A stretch of DNA of 34,785 bases from Lentisphaerae bacterium RIFOXYA12_64_32 (lineage in GTDB: Bacteria > Verrucomicrobiota > Lentisphaeria > Oligosphaerales > YB12-FULL-65-16): positions 1 to 34,785 of the forward strand of contig MHBL01000077.1 of NCBI GenBank assembly GCA_001803235.1, in the 5' to 3' direction. Both the position numbers and the translations under genes were made by a program. Of the stretch, positions 1-8,091 are shown piece after piece. The notes below the pieces were generated by a model, which searched no databases, had not been told where the DNA came from, and saw only the letters and a program-made list of their open reading frames with translations. Position 1 is the first letter of the stretch. Each line of letters starts with the position of its first letter.

Positions 1-194
1 GGGCGCACGCACGCCCCTACTGTGGGCATTCATGTTGCGCGCAACGGTGAGGCCTGGAACTGCAAGGCTGGAGCCTTGCTCTACTTCCTCAGAGCGTCGA
101 TTCGCCATATCCACAGCCGCCGCCGTCGTTCGCCTGATGGGTATCCCCCCCCACTGGAGCGCCGAGACGGCGGGGGAACTCGCCCTCGCATCGG

Positions 195-2318
195 TCACTT
201 AACCGGCGGTGGCGTTGGGGTCGCGTCGAACGCAAGCACTTCGAACGGCTTGAGCGCGATCGTCTGTGGTTTGCCGGCGGTGAGCGGGACGGGCTGGCGC
301 CCGGCGTCTTCTTTCCACGGACTGGTCAGGGTGTAAGTCTCAGGCGCACCCGCGGGGAGTTCGAGTGCCTGGCCGATGTCCAGCGCGACACTGGCGGCGG
401 TCGGGCCTGGATTGCGCAGCGTCAGGATGCCCTTGCGCGGCGTCCACGAGGCCCAGCCGTAGACCTTGCCGTCGGCCGGGTCGCCGCCGACCCAGTGCGA
501 GTCCGCCAGCACGTCGGCGTTCGCACGCGCCCATTTCGCGCTTTCGGCCAAAGTGTCCCACAGCGCCGCGGTCATCAAGTCCGGGGCGATGTAGAGCTCC
601 TGCAGGGATGTGCCGGTCGCGAAGAAGGAGCGGATCTCCGCCACGATGTCGGCGGGGTCGTAGTTCTGTTTCGCCGGGTTGGCCGGGTCGTAGTAGTTCG
701 GGCCGGCGAACGCCCAGTGGTGGATGAACACGCCGTGCAGCATCAGTGCGGGGATGGGGTAGAGCGGGTTGCCGGCCACCACGTTGCGGTAGGTCTGGCT
801 GTCGCGGTAAGTGATCCACTGCTGCCGCGGCGTGCCTTGGCCAGCCACGCCCGAGTCGCTGCCCTGGCGCCAGATCGTGTCGGCCCACAGCAACCAGAAC
901 GGCGACATCCACGACCCCGTCGAGGGATTGACGAATAACGACGGCTTGAGCGCGCGCAGTTCGCCGATCAGGCGCAGCAGCGCGTCGACCTCGCTGGCGT
1001 ACTCGCCGGGCCCGGGCTGGTTGTTCCCCGGCGCAAACCCGTCGAACTTGAAGTAGCTCACGTCGAACTTACGCACCATGCCGACGCAGGCGGCGCGGAA
1101 CCGGGCAAAGTAGCGCGGTCCGGCCAGCGCCAGGCCGAACGGATTCGTCTCGAAGCCCTGCTTCCGACCCCACTCGAGTTTGGCCGGTTTGTCCGGGTAG
1201 CCACCCCACGGCGAGAACCAGACACCGATCTTCGACTTGCTCTTCTCGGCGGCGCGACAGGCCGGGGCAAACCCTTTGGGGTAGCCTTTGTGGAACTGCC
1301 ACGGGCTCTTCTCGTCGTCCCACTCGTAGTCGTGCACGAACGCGTCCACCGTCACCTTGCGCTTCCGCGCCAGTTCGTCCTGGAACACGCGGATCAACTC
1401 CTGCCACGCCTTGTCCATGCCGGCCCGGAATGCGTCCGCCTCCTCAGGCTTCTTCGCCCACTGCCGTTTCCAGTACTCGCAACCGATTTCGTAACCGTTG
1501 TTGTAGTGCAGAAGCGTGCGATGCGGGTGTGCACGCTCGCGCTCGAGGTAGAACAGGAACCCGCGCCGCAACTGCCCACGCGGCACAACACCCGTGACCG
1601 CGCTGCCCGTGACGGGCGTTCCGGACGCGGCCACACCGGGAAATGGCAAGCTGCAGCGCACCTGCGTCTGCACACGGTGCTGCCGGGTCACGGCAGTCAC
1701 CTGGTTTCGGGCCAGCGGCGACTCGCACGCGCAGAAGACCGTTTCCGCCACGACCGGCGACCCGGTCACGGCACCGACCACCTTCGCTGCGGGCAGTGTC
1801 AGATCGAGCAGGACCAACTCCTGGACTTCGAACGGCTCGCGCAACGCCTTGACGGTCACGAACTGCCGCATGTAGTTCGCACCGTCGCGCAGTTCGGCGC
1901 GCCACTCGACCTCGAGCGTCTCGTCGGCCGAGCGGAACCGTGCCTGCACCTGCCGGCCGGCAAATCGGTCCGCCAGGCGCACGGCATCCGGCTGCGCACT
2001 GATACTCTTGACCGCCGGCGCGGCCACCATCTGCAGGTCGGACGCCTTGATGGTCCGCGGCTCGGGCATGGGCGTATCGGCCAGTACCAACAGGAAACAT
2101 TCCGCGTCCGCCAGCGGATGCAGGGCGCCGGTGAGTTTGTCGCAGAACCGCGCCGCCGTGAGATGCCCGCCCGTGGTGCGCCAGGTCATGGACAGCATGT
2201 CGTTCTCCAAATGCAGAAGCTGTGCGGTCTCCTGGGCCCGCGCCCGGCCCGGATCGCGACCCGGAAACGTCATGCCGACTGGCGGTTCTGCAGCAGTGGG
2301 ACGAGTGATCTTGGCCAT
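195..2318 (-). CDS. Putative clan GH-D (GH36-like) glycoside hydrolase
   Basis: A 707-residue protein. The N-terminal half looks like a beta-sandwich; the C-terminal half holds a TIM-barrel-like region with VDAFVHDYEWDD, GVWFSPWGGYPD and VSYFKFDGF, then a short beta-rich C-terminal domain. D426 (in FKFDG) and D488 (in GSDSG) are 62 residues apart, close to the nucleophile-acid/base spacing of GH36 alpha-galactosidases, so I infer a retaining exo-glycosidase, possibly alpha-galactosidase-like. The substrate is not shown. No clear signal peptide follows the chosen start, so location is uncertain. The frame is open back to an ATG at 2405, but the ATG at 2318 has GGGGAGA about 9 bases upstream. 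It is divergent from the amidohydrolase at 2876, and a good sigma-70-type promoter lies at 2421-2448. Confidence 0.72.
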   Translation of the reverse strand: MAKITRPTAAEPPVGMTFPGRDPGRARAQETAQLLHLENDMLSMTWRTTGGHLTAARFCDKLTGALHPLADAECFLLVLADTPMPEPRTIKASDLQMVAAPAVKSISAQPDAVRLADRFAGRQVQARFRSADETLEVEWRAELRDGANYMRQFVTVKALREPFEVQELVLLDLTLPAAKVVGAVTGSPVVAETVFCACESPLARNQVTAVTRQHRVQTQVRCSLPFPGVAASGTPVTGSAVTGVVPRGQLRRGFLFYLERERAHPHRTLLHYNNGYEIGCEYWKRQWAKKPEEADAFRAGMDKAWQELIRVFQDELARKRKVTVDAFVHDYEWDDEKSPWQFHKGYPKGFAPACRAAEKSKSKIGVWFSPWGGYPDKPAKLEWGRKQGFETNPFGLALAGPRYFARFRAACVGMVRKFDVSYFKFDGFAPGNNQPGPGEYASEVDALLRLIGELRALKPSLFVNPSTGSWMSPFWLLWADTIWRQGSDSGVAGQGTPRQQWITYRDSQTYRNVVAGNPLYPIPALMLHGVFIHHWAFAGPNYYDPANPAKQNYDPADIVAEIRSFFATGTSLQELYIAPDLMTAALWDTLAESAKWARANADVLADSHWVGGDPADGKVYGWASWTPRKGILTLRNPGPTAASVALDIGQALELPAGAPETYTLTSPWKEDAGRQPVPLTAGKPQTIALKPFEVLAFDATPTPPPVK

Positions 2319-2420
2319 GCGAGAGATTCTCCCCGGCGCCATAGGTTCATCACCCCGGGTCGCGTGGGTCGCTCGAGTCGGACCGCGCCCCGGGCAGTCG
2401 GACACTGTGCATTTCCGTGT

Positions 2421-2448
2421 ATTGTAGAGGGCGCCGGCGCGTTGTCAA
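2421..2448 (-). promoter_or_regulatory. Sigma-70-type promoter for the glycoside hydrolase
   Basis: On the minus strand, TTGACA (2448-2443) is followed by a 16-base spacer and TACAAT (2426-2421). The -35 box is a perfect consensus match and the -10 box matches 5 of 6. Transcription would begin near 2414, giving a leader of about 96 bases before the ATG at 2318. The boxes stand out against very GC-rich surroundings. Confidence 0.6.
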
Positions 2449-2630
2449 TGGGCGAGCCTGCGCGAGGGCCGCGCGTCCGGCGCGGAGGCATGACCGCGCC
2501 GGGGGCAATGCGTTGTTCCGAGTCTGCGGGCAAGAGACTGCCCGCACCACGGCCCGGTCGTGCGCCAACCCGTGGCCCGGCCAGTCCATTGGCCGGCGAT
2601 CGGATCTCCGCCGCCTGCATCAACGTCCGA

Positions 2631-2682
2631 GCCGTTGCCGATCGCGGTCGACGGCAATCGATCGCTATCGATTGCAGTCGGT
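2631..2682. repeat. CGATCG-rich periodic repeat, copy 1
   Basis: A run of about 50 bases made of overlapping CGATCG, GTCGAC, ATCGAT and related hexamers. It resembles the block at 10778-10829 upstream of asnA. Both are intergenic and upstream of genes. The function is unknown. Confidence 0.6.
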
Positions 2683-2875
2683 GTTCAGGAGCCAGGAGGA
2701 TTCCGGCCTCTTCGCGGTTGGCGCCGGCCGGCGTCCCGACCACCACCTGCCCCTGGCCCACTACGCCACCCGGCTCTTGCTCCTCGACACTCGACCGGCG
2801 ACCCTGTAGTGTATGGAGTCGGGGCAGCCGCGGAGCCGGACGAGCAGGATCACGAATTGTCACAGGGAGACACCC

Positions 2876-3673
2876 ATGCGCATTGTCGACTGTCACGTGC
2901 ACACGGTGGACGGGATTACGGACGCGGCCGCGATTCTCAACGCCATGGACCGCAACGGCCTGACACGCATGCTGGTGATGTCGAAGCTGGAGCGGAACTC
3001 ACTGCAGCAGACGCGGCGCAACCTGTTGGATACGAAGAAACTCTGCGACGCGGCACCGGACCGGCTCTCCGGCCTGGCCTGGCTCGAACCCACGCTCCCC
3101 GGCATGGGCGGTCTGGCGCGCGAGGCACTGTGCGATCTGGACTTTGCCGGCATCAAGATCATCCCGGACCACTGGTATGCGACCGAACCGCGACTGGAAC
3201 CGTGGTGGGAGTTGATGCACGAGCTCAAGGCCGGCATCCTGTTCCACACCGGCATCCTGTACGGGCACGAAGACGGCTCGCGCTTCTGCCAGCCCGTGTA
3301 CCTCGAGAAGTTGCTGCACTACCCGAACATCCGCTTCGCCATGGCGCACATCTCCTGGCCATGGTGCGACGAGTGCCTGGCCGTCATGGGCCGGATGCGC
3401 GCCGTCGGCAACCCGCAATGGCAGAGCTACATCGACATGACGCCCGGCACCCCGGCGTACATCCGCAAGCAGGCCATCGCCAACGCCATCTCGTTTTGCG
3501 GCGTGGAGCGGCTGATGTTCGGGTCCGACTCGGTGATCCCGAGCGACCTGAAGCACCAGGGCGAACTGGTCAAGCGCGACGGCGCACTGTTCGACGAACT
3601 CGGCCTGTCCGCCGCCCAGAAGGAGCGCCTCTTCTCCGGCACCGCCGAAGAACTGTTCCCACCGCGAGGGTAG
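2876..3673 (+). CDS. Amidohydrolase family protein
   Basis: A 265-residue protein of the amidohydrolase-2 type, a metal-dependent TIM-barrel hydrolase or decarboxylase. It begins MRIVDCHVHT, so H7 and H9 form the usual HxH metal pair on strand 1. Later histidines in ILFHTG and FAMAHISWPW and the aspartate in MFGSDS occupy the expected metal and catalytic places. The substrate cannot be inferred. The frame is open back to 2813, but AGGGAG sits 6 bases before the ATG at 2876 and the metal motif starts there. There is no signal peptide, so it is probably cytoplasmic. A long palindromic repeat starts about 20 bases after the stop. A second, distantly similar amidohydrolase is at 23461. Confidence 0.85.
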   Translation: MRIVDCHVHTVDGITDAAAILNAMDRNGLTRMLVMSKLERNSLQQTRRNLLDTKKLCDAAPDRLSGLAWLEPTLPGMGGLAREALCDLDFAGIKIIPDHWYATEPRLEPWWELMHELKAGILFHTGILYGHEDGSRFCQPVYLEKLLHYPNIRFAMAHISWPWCDECLAVMGRMRAVGNPQWQSYIDMTPGTPAYIRKQAIANAISFCGVERLMFGSDSVIPSDLKHQGELVKRDGALFDELGLSAAQKERLFSGTAEELFPPRG

Positions 3674-3693
3674 AACCGGCGTTCGAATAAAGA

Positions 3694-3850
3694 AACCAAG
3701 GCATGGCTACCATGAAGAACATGAAGGGGCATGAAGGATAGGGGAAACGGCAACCCAAACCGGCCGGAACGGATGCAGGCGTGACAGATGACAAGACAAC
3801 GACCTCCTGTCGGCCGGGTTGTCCTCAAGCTTCATGATCTTCATGGTGGA
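3694..3850 (+). repeat. Palindromic repeat family A, copy 1
   Basis: About 157 bases closely matching 23001-23166. The left arm at 3709-3726 (ACCATGAAG-type 9-base units) pairs with the right arm at 3830-3847 in 17 of 18 positions, with about 100 bases between. The left arm would read N-Q-G-M-A-T-M-K-N-M-K-G-H-E-G-stop. The interior block GAAACGGCAACCCAAACC is shared with copy 2. It starts about 20 bases after the amidohydrolase stop. Confidence 0.85.
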
Positions 3851-3996
3851 GAATCCCCGCAATTCGAACACGCGGCTGCAGCGGCTGGCGAGTACGCCAC
3901 CGCAGAGCCCGGCATTCGTGTGACCATGCTGGACACGGACGAGACGCGCTAAGCTCGCACACCCACCCAGCCGTTGCCGCGCCCCACGCCGGCTGC

Positions 3997-4134
3997 CGGG
4001 GTACGGGGGCGGAGCCCCTGTCGGCCACCGCTGCCGGGCGTGACGCGGGCTTGGGCGCGTCACGCCCGGCAGCAGATCCGGGAGGTCTGGAGGGTCAATG
4101 ATCCTCCAGCGGGGGTGTCGGGGGCAGCGCCCCT
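3997..4134 (+). repeat. Mosaic palindromic repeat family D, copy 1
   Basis: The left shell (GTACGGGGGCGGAGCCCC, then GTCGGCC) and the right shell (ending GGGGGCAGCGCCCC) match the element at 7803-8063. Between them is a perfect 18-bp hairpin (4030-4047 with 4056-4073, 8-base loop) whose sequence is unrelated to the core of the other copy. A smaller 7-bp hairpin is at 4087-4109. It lies between convergent genes, about 100 bases downstream of the DegT-type gene stop. Confidence 0.8.
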
Positions 4135-4236
4135 GACGCTCTGCCTCCCGCTCGTCCCCCGCAAAACGGACAGAGCAGGCCCCGTGCCATCACGCACGGG
4201 ATGCCTGCCCTGCCAGTCGCTGCTCGATCGCGTGGC

Positions 4237-5610
4237 TCAGCCCAGGACGCTGCAGACCTTGTTGATGGCTGCGGCGACGTGGTCGCAGTCGGCCGCCTTC
4301 CACCACTGGTCCACGCTGACGAAGACGGCGCGGTTGATGTAGTCGAGCGTGTTTGGGCACATGTCGGCGGTGTACTTCGGCAGCGGCGCATTGCGCAGCG
4401 GGCAGGTGAAGGGGCAGCCCTTGTCCGTCGCCGACTTCTGCTCCATGATATGCTCCCAATACGGATAGATGTGCCAGTCGCGGGCGTTGCTGTCGCCGCG
4501 ACCGTACGTCGGCACGCCTTCCGCGGACAGCGCCTTCGCCAGCTTGGTTGCGGACTCCGCATCCTTGCCGAACATGACCAGGCGGTAGCCGACATCGCCG
4601 GCCAGGTCGTTGCTGCGGCGCAGGATCGTGTTCTTGAACGTGCCGATCTGCCGGTGCACGCGCTGCATGTTCTTGTTGAAGCGTTCCGCCTGCGCCTTGG
4701 TCTTCTGCATCTGCAGCAGGTTCACGGCGCCCTCGAGTTCGCTCATGCGGTAGTTCTGGCCGGCAAACAGCTCGCCCGGTTGCCGTTCCCGCGCGTAGCG
4801 CTGCGGCCGCCAGCAGGCAGCGGTGTCGTGCTGGTTCTGGGCGCGGATGTAGAGGTACTCGTCGTTGGTCAGCACCAGCCCGGCCTCGCCGGCGCCGGTG
4901 ATCTTGAACGTGCTCAGACTGAAGCAGCCCATGTCCCCGATCGAACCCAGGAACTTGCCCTTGAACTTGCCGCCGCAGGACTGCGCGTTGTCCTCGACCA
5001 CCAGCAGGTTGTGCTTGCGCGCAATCTTCATGATGCCGGCCATGTCGCAGGCGCACCCGACCATGTGCACCGGCACGATCGCCTTGGTGCGCGGCGTGAT
5101 CTTCTTCTCGACGTCCTTCGGATCGAGCGTAAGCGAGTCGTCAATCTCCGCAATCACCGGCAGTGCCTTGGCCGCAATGACCGCCGCGGCGGTCGCGAAG
5201 AACGTGTAGCCAGGGATAATCACTTCGTCACCCGGCCCGATACCGCAGGCCACGTACGCCGAGGTCAGCGCCGATGTTCCCGAGTTGACCCCCAGCGCGT
5301 ACTTGACCCCGAACAAGTCCCGCGAATACGCCTCGAGTTCCGCCACGCGCGACGGCTTCGGGCAGTAGTACCGCGCCAGGTGCGGCGAACCAACGCTCTC
5401 CTTGTCCAGCAACGCGCGCACCTTGGCAAGCGTTCCATCGCTGTAACCCCACAAGCTCACCAGCGCCATGGCCTCCTCGACACCGATCTTCGGTTCGGGC
5501 TTGGACCCAAACGCCTTGATCGTTTTGCGGCCGCCGTTGACGGCCAGGTCCGCCTCGGTCAACGTCGCCTTGATCTTCTTCGCACTCTTGGCCTTCGTCG
5601 CGGCTGTCAT
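4237..5610 (-). CDS. DegT/DnrJ/EryC1/StrS-family PLP aminotransferase
   Basis: A 457-residue fold-type I PLP enzyme of the sugar-aminotransferase family, which transfers an amino group to keto-sugars or related substrates. The motifs seen are LGVNSGTSAL (phosphate-binding), DEVIIPGYTFFATAAAV, AIVPVHMVGCACDM, VVEDNAQSCGG (the aspartate that contacts the pyridine nitrogen) and STFKITGAGEAG, where K236 is the Schiff-base lysine. The end of that last motif is GEAG where many relatives have GEGG. The N-terminal 30 residues are lysine- and alanine-rich. The start at 5610 has AAAGGGA 7 bases upstream. No sugar-nucleotide genes lie nearby, so the pathway is unknown. It is divergent from an AraC regulator and convergent with the amidohydrolase. 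Confidence 0.9.
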   Translation of the reverse strand: MTAATKAKSAKKIKATLTEADLAVNGGRKTIKAFGSKPEPKIGVEEAMALVSLWGYSDGTLAKVRALLDKESVGSPHLARYYCPKPSRVAELEAYSRDLFGVKYALGVNSGTSALTSAYVACGIGPGDEVIIPGYTFFATAAAVIAAKALPVIAEIDDSLTLDPKDVEKKITPRTKAIVPVHMVGCACDMAGIMKIARKHNLLVVEDNAQSCGGKFKGKFLGSIGDMGCFSLSTFKITGAGEAGLVLTNDEYLYIRAQNQHDTAACWRPQRYARERQPGELFAGQNYRMSELEGAVNLLQMQKTKAQAERFNKNMQRVHRQIGTFKNTILRRSNDLAGDVGYRLVMFGKDAESATKLAKALSAEGVPTYGRGDSNARDWHIYPYWEHIMEQKSATDKGCPFTCPLRNAPLPKYTADMCPNTLDYINRAVFVSVDQWWKAADCDHVAAAINKVCSVLG

Positions 5611-5697
5611 GCTCGTGTCCCTTTCCTATCTGTAGGTTCGTGGATCGGTCGCCGGGGTTGAGGTTGTGTCGAGGGTCGTGTGTCGAGGGAACCTTAC

Positions 5698-5732
5698 CCG
5701 CTCACCCACACACTCACTCACACACGACCCTC
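5698..5732 (-). repeat. GTGAG-type stutter repeat, copy 1
   Basis: On the plus strand this reads as CACCCACACACTCACTCACACACG. The complement, a degenerate run of GTGTGTGAGTGAGTGTGTGG, resembles the plus-strand repeats at 29391-29433 and 30558-30582. All three lie at gene borders. Confidence 0.55.
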
Positions 5733-5837
5733 CAATCATTGCGCCTTGTTTACCCTCCACAATACAGCGGCAGTCGTTCACCCGAAATGGCGCACACTGC
5801 AGAGAACATGTATGTTACTGCAAAAGCGGTCACTCCG

Positions 5838-6056
5838 AACCCGCGAAGGGCGCGAAAGGAACCCGACCTGTGCGGTTGAATCCAGCGTCGAGGTGAGGCG
5901 GCTTGCCCTGGCTAAAGTTGAGTTCGGGCGCGCAGTGGCTTCGGCGCGTCCCGCGCCGCAGCGGGATGCGCCGACCGGTCCCCGGTTTGAGGGCCTCGGT
6001 TCGGGACGAACCGGCGTACCCTGCGGCGGCCCCGGAGGTCCCGCGCCACTGCCCGC
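5838..6056 (+). repeat. Dispersed repeat family E, copy 1
   Basis: About 219 bases that match the reverse complement of 33010-33182 in several blocks: GCGCGAAAGG, then ACCTGTGCGG, then GGCGCGTCCCGCGCCG, CCGGTCCCCGG and GGTCCCGCGCCACTG. The two copies are in opposite orientation about 27 kb apart. This copy ends about 40 bases before the AraC start and accounts for the long N-terminal open frame of that gene. Confidence 0.75.
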
Positions 6057-6096
6057 CGCGTGCAGTCAGAGCGTTCTTGAATCGAGGAACCCCACG

Positions 6097-6957
6097 ATGC
6101 CATCGCTGTTCGTGAACTGCAACTGGAAACCGCGCGAAGCGGTCCGTCCCGCGTTGGCCGCGGCGGTCGAGATTGAGGGGAAATATGTACAGTCTCTGAA
6201 CCACCAGCGGCAAGCGCTGTGGGTCTTGGACTACGAGTTTGCGACCTACGGGCGGGTTCGGGTCAAGTCGCCGCGAATGCCCTGGTGCACGCGCCTGCCG
6301 CGTGTGGCGCACCTCTACCCGCCGGGTACGGAGTACTGGGAGGACACGCGGCAGGAGACCGGTTTGCGCCACAGCACTTGGTTCCTGTTCAGCGGCGGGG
6401 CCGAAGCCGGACTCGGCCAACTCATCACCGCCCGGTATGGCTATGCGCGGTTTCTGGACGCCACCGGGCAATTGGGCGAAACCATTCGCCAGGGCGCCCG
6501 GATCGGACAGCGCTACGGTGACGACGGGTTCTGGCGTGCCCAGACGCTGCTCTGCGAGGCGCTGCACCTGCTCCTGCACGCCGAACCGGTCGAGGCGGAG
6601 ACGTTCCGCATCGGTGCGGACGGGGCGCCGGGCGGCAGGTCCGACCTGGTCGATGCCGTCCAAGCGTACATTGAGGAGCACATCACGGAGTCCATGACGG
6701 TGGCGGACATTGCCGAGCACGTGCACGTCAGCGTTTCGGGGTTGGCGCACCGCTACCGCGAAGAGACGGGCGAAAGTCCGATGGCGACCCGCGCACGCCT
6801 GCGCCTCGATCGCGCCAAATCGCTGCTGCTCAAGGGGCAACCCCTCAAGGCGATCGCCGAGCAACTCGGCTTCAGCGACGCCTTCCATCTCTCGAAAGCG
6901 TTCAAGAAGGCCGAGGGATTGTCGCCCCGCGAGTTCCTGCGCAAAGCGGGCAGGTAA
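6097..6957 (+). CDS. AraC-family transcriptional regulator
   Basis: A 286-residue regulator. Residues 1 to about 175 are an AraC-type ligand-binding region (PRVAHLYPPGTEYWED and STWFLFSGGAEAG). Residues about 182-283 are the double helix-turn-helix: MTVADIAEHVHVSVSGLAHR is the first and KAIAEQLGFSDAFHLSKAFK the second, followed by the typical GLSPREFLRK end. The frame is open for 139 more codons upstream, but that part is family E repeat; the ATG at 6097 has GAGGAA 7 bases upstream. It probably senses a small molecule, but the ligand is unknown. Candidate targets are the divergent aminotransferase gene or its own neighbours. Confidence 0.88.
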   Translation: MPSLFVNCNWKPREAVRPALAAAVEIEGKYVQSLNHQRQALWVLDYEFATYGRVRVKSPRMPWCTRLPRVAHLYPPGTEYWEDTRQETGLRHSTWFLFSGGAEAGLGQLITARYGYARFLDATGQLGETIRQGARIGQRYGDDGFWRAQTLLCEALHLLLHAEPVEAETFRIGADGAPGGRSDLVDAVQAYIEEHITESMTVADIAEHVHVSVSGLAHRYREETGESPMATRARLRLDRAKSLLLKGQPLKAIAEQLGFSDAFHLSKAFKKAEGLSPREFLRKAGR

Positions 6958-7060
6958 GGCAGCGCCGGTGCCGGCGCGCGCCCCCCAGTGGGACTGTCAC
7001 GCGACGACAGCACCACCTATAACCGTTGATTTCCCACCGCTGGACGGGTACAGTTCCAGC

Positions 7061-7786
7061 ATGCTTCCCGCACAACCCAATCTCAGCCTTATCAACGGCT
7101 TGGCCTGCCTCCAGATGGTCGTCATGGCGGACGCCCCCATCGGCAGTCGCGAGGTGGCGCGCCGGCTCGGCCTTGAACCCACGCGCGTCAATCGCCTGCT
7201 CGGCACGCTCGCGCATCTGGGCCTGGTCGAGAAGACGACAAACCGCAAGTACCGGCCCGGGCCGGGCCTGCACGTGCTCTCGGCCCAGAGCCTGCGCGGG
7301 TCGGGACTGCTGCCCGTGGCGCTGCCGCACCTGCGCCCGTTCGCGGCCGAGAGGGTGACCGTGGCCATGGCCGTGCTGTGGCAACGGCACGTCTGCTACC
7401 TGATTCACGCTGCGCCCGGACACCGTCCCGAGGAAGGCATTGCCGGCCACGGCTTGTACGCGACGCACGAGTCGATCATGGGCGTGTCGTTGTTGGCCGA
7501 TAAGTCAGACGCGGAGATCCGGGAGCTTTACGTTGATGGCGCCCAACCGGCGCTGTCCAACGAGGCGTTCGCGACGCTGATGGACGAAGTCCGTGCGGCA
7601 CGGCAGCAGGGCTACTCGTTCCGGCACGACCCCACGGGCAAGGTCGCGTTCGCGTTCAACGTCGGGGAACCGGCCGTGGCCGCCATCTCCCTGACCGGCC
7701 AGATCACGGAACCCCGCATCCCGGCCCTGATCGAACGCCTCCGCGCCGCCGCCCGCGCGATCACCGCGGAACTGCGGCACGGGTGA
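7061..7786 (+). CDS. IclR-family-like transcriptional regulator
   Basis: A 241-residue protein. The N-terminal winged helix (about residues 8-65) shows APIGSREVARRLGLEPTRVN as helix-turn-helix and LGTLAHLGLVEKTTNRKYRP as recognition helix and wing. The remaining part resembles the IclR effector-binding domain (MAVLWQRHVCYLIH, then TGKVAFAFNVGEPAVAAISL). The start chosen is ATG 7061; the ribosome-binding site is weak (GGACGGG, 11 bases upstream). It follows the AraC gene by 103 bases on the same strand and may be co-transcribed. The gene ends just before a family D repeat. The target and ligand are unknown. Confidence 0.78.
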   Translation: MLPAQPNLSLINGLACLQMVVMADAPIGSREVARRLGLEPTRVNRLLGTLAHLGLVEKTTNRKYRPGPGLHVLSAQSLRGSGLLPVALPHLRPFAAERVTVAMAVLWQRHVCYLIHAAPGHRPEEGIAGHGLYATHESIMGVSLLADKSDAEIRELYVDGAQPALSNEAFATLMDEVRAARQQGYSFRHDPTGKVAFAFNVGEPAVAAISLTGQITEPRIPALIERLRAAARAITAELRHG

Positions 7787-7802
7787 ACCGACACGGAGCC
7801 AC

Positions 7803-8063
7803 GGCGGGGACGCCGTCCCCGCACCCCTGCCGGGAAGGACCATTGGCCCTTCCCGGACCCATCCCGATTATCTTTTCCCGTGGCCCCGGCCGCCGCATGC
7901 CATCGCAGACGGCCATCCGGGGTTACGGGGGCGGGCCCCCGTCGGCCCCGTTGTCTGTCGCGTGGGCGCCGGTAGCCCGGCGCCCACGCGACAGACAACA
8001 ACATCGAGGGGTCCGGGGAGTCAACGACGCCCCGGCGGGGGCGCGGGGGCAGAGCCCCCGCAC
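7803..8063 (+). repeat. Mosaic palindromic repeat family D, copy 2
   Basis: This element nearly fills the convergent gap between the IclR-like gene and asnS. Its left part (7803-7863) matches the reverse complement of 11681-11740 inside the U32 gene, including a small hairpin CCGGGAAGG...CCTTCCCGG. Its right part shares shells with 3997-4134. The core is a perfect 23-bp hairpin (7950-7972 with 7977-7999, loop TAGC) unrelated to the cores of the other copies. No gene is present in 7787-8091. Confidence 0.82.
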
Positions 8064-8091
8064 GTCGACGTGGCGCACGGCCCCTGGCGGC

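Larger units (their letters stand above)
2319..2875. other. Divergent intergenic region
   Basis: This 557-base gap between two divergent genes holds no convincing gene. It contains the promoter at 2421-2448, a GC-rich hairpin (GCGGGC, an 8-base loop, GCCCGC, around 2526-2545), a second short inverted repeat near 2578-2598, and the CGATCG-rich periodic block at 2631-2682. The open frames crossing it are arginine- and proline-rich and look like GC-rich noise. Confidence 0.6.
3674..4236. other. Convergent intergenic region made of two repeats
   Basis: This gap between a plus-strand and a minus-strand gene that face each other contains a family A element (3694-3850) and a family D element (3997-4134). 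The remaining sequence shows no gene, and the short open frames are explained by the repeats. Confidence 0.65.
5611..6096. other. Divergent intergenic region with two repeats
   Basis: This 486-base gap between the DegT-type gene (-) and the AraC gene (+) holds a GT/CA-rich stutter repeat (5698-5732) and a family E repeat (5838-6056). The stretch 5735-5830 is less GC-rich and may hold promoters for either gene, but I find no convincing box pair. The open frame running into the AraC gene from 5680 is repeat sequence. Confidence 0.6.

Noticed and set aside
1290..2963. A 557-codon plus-strand open frame
   Set aside because: It is antisense to the glycoside hydrolase and runs through repeats into the amidohydrolase in the wrong frame.
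4201..5661. A 486-codon plus-strand open frame
   Set aside because: It is antisense to the DegT-type aminotransferase and has no recognisable motif.
5680..6096. An N-terminal extension of 139 residues on the AraC protein
   Set aside because: The extension is stutter and family E repeat sequence, and a proper ribosome-binding site precedes the ATG at 6097.
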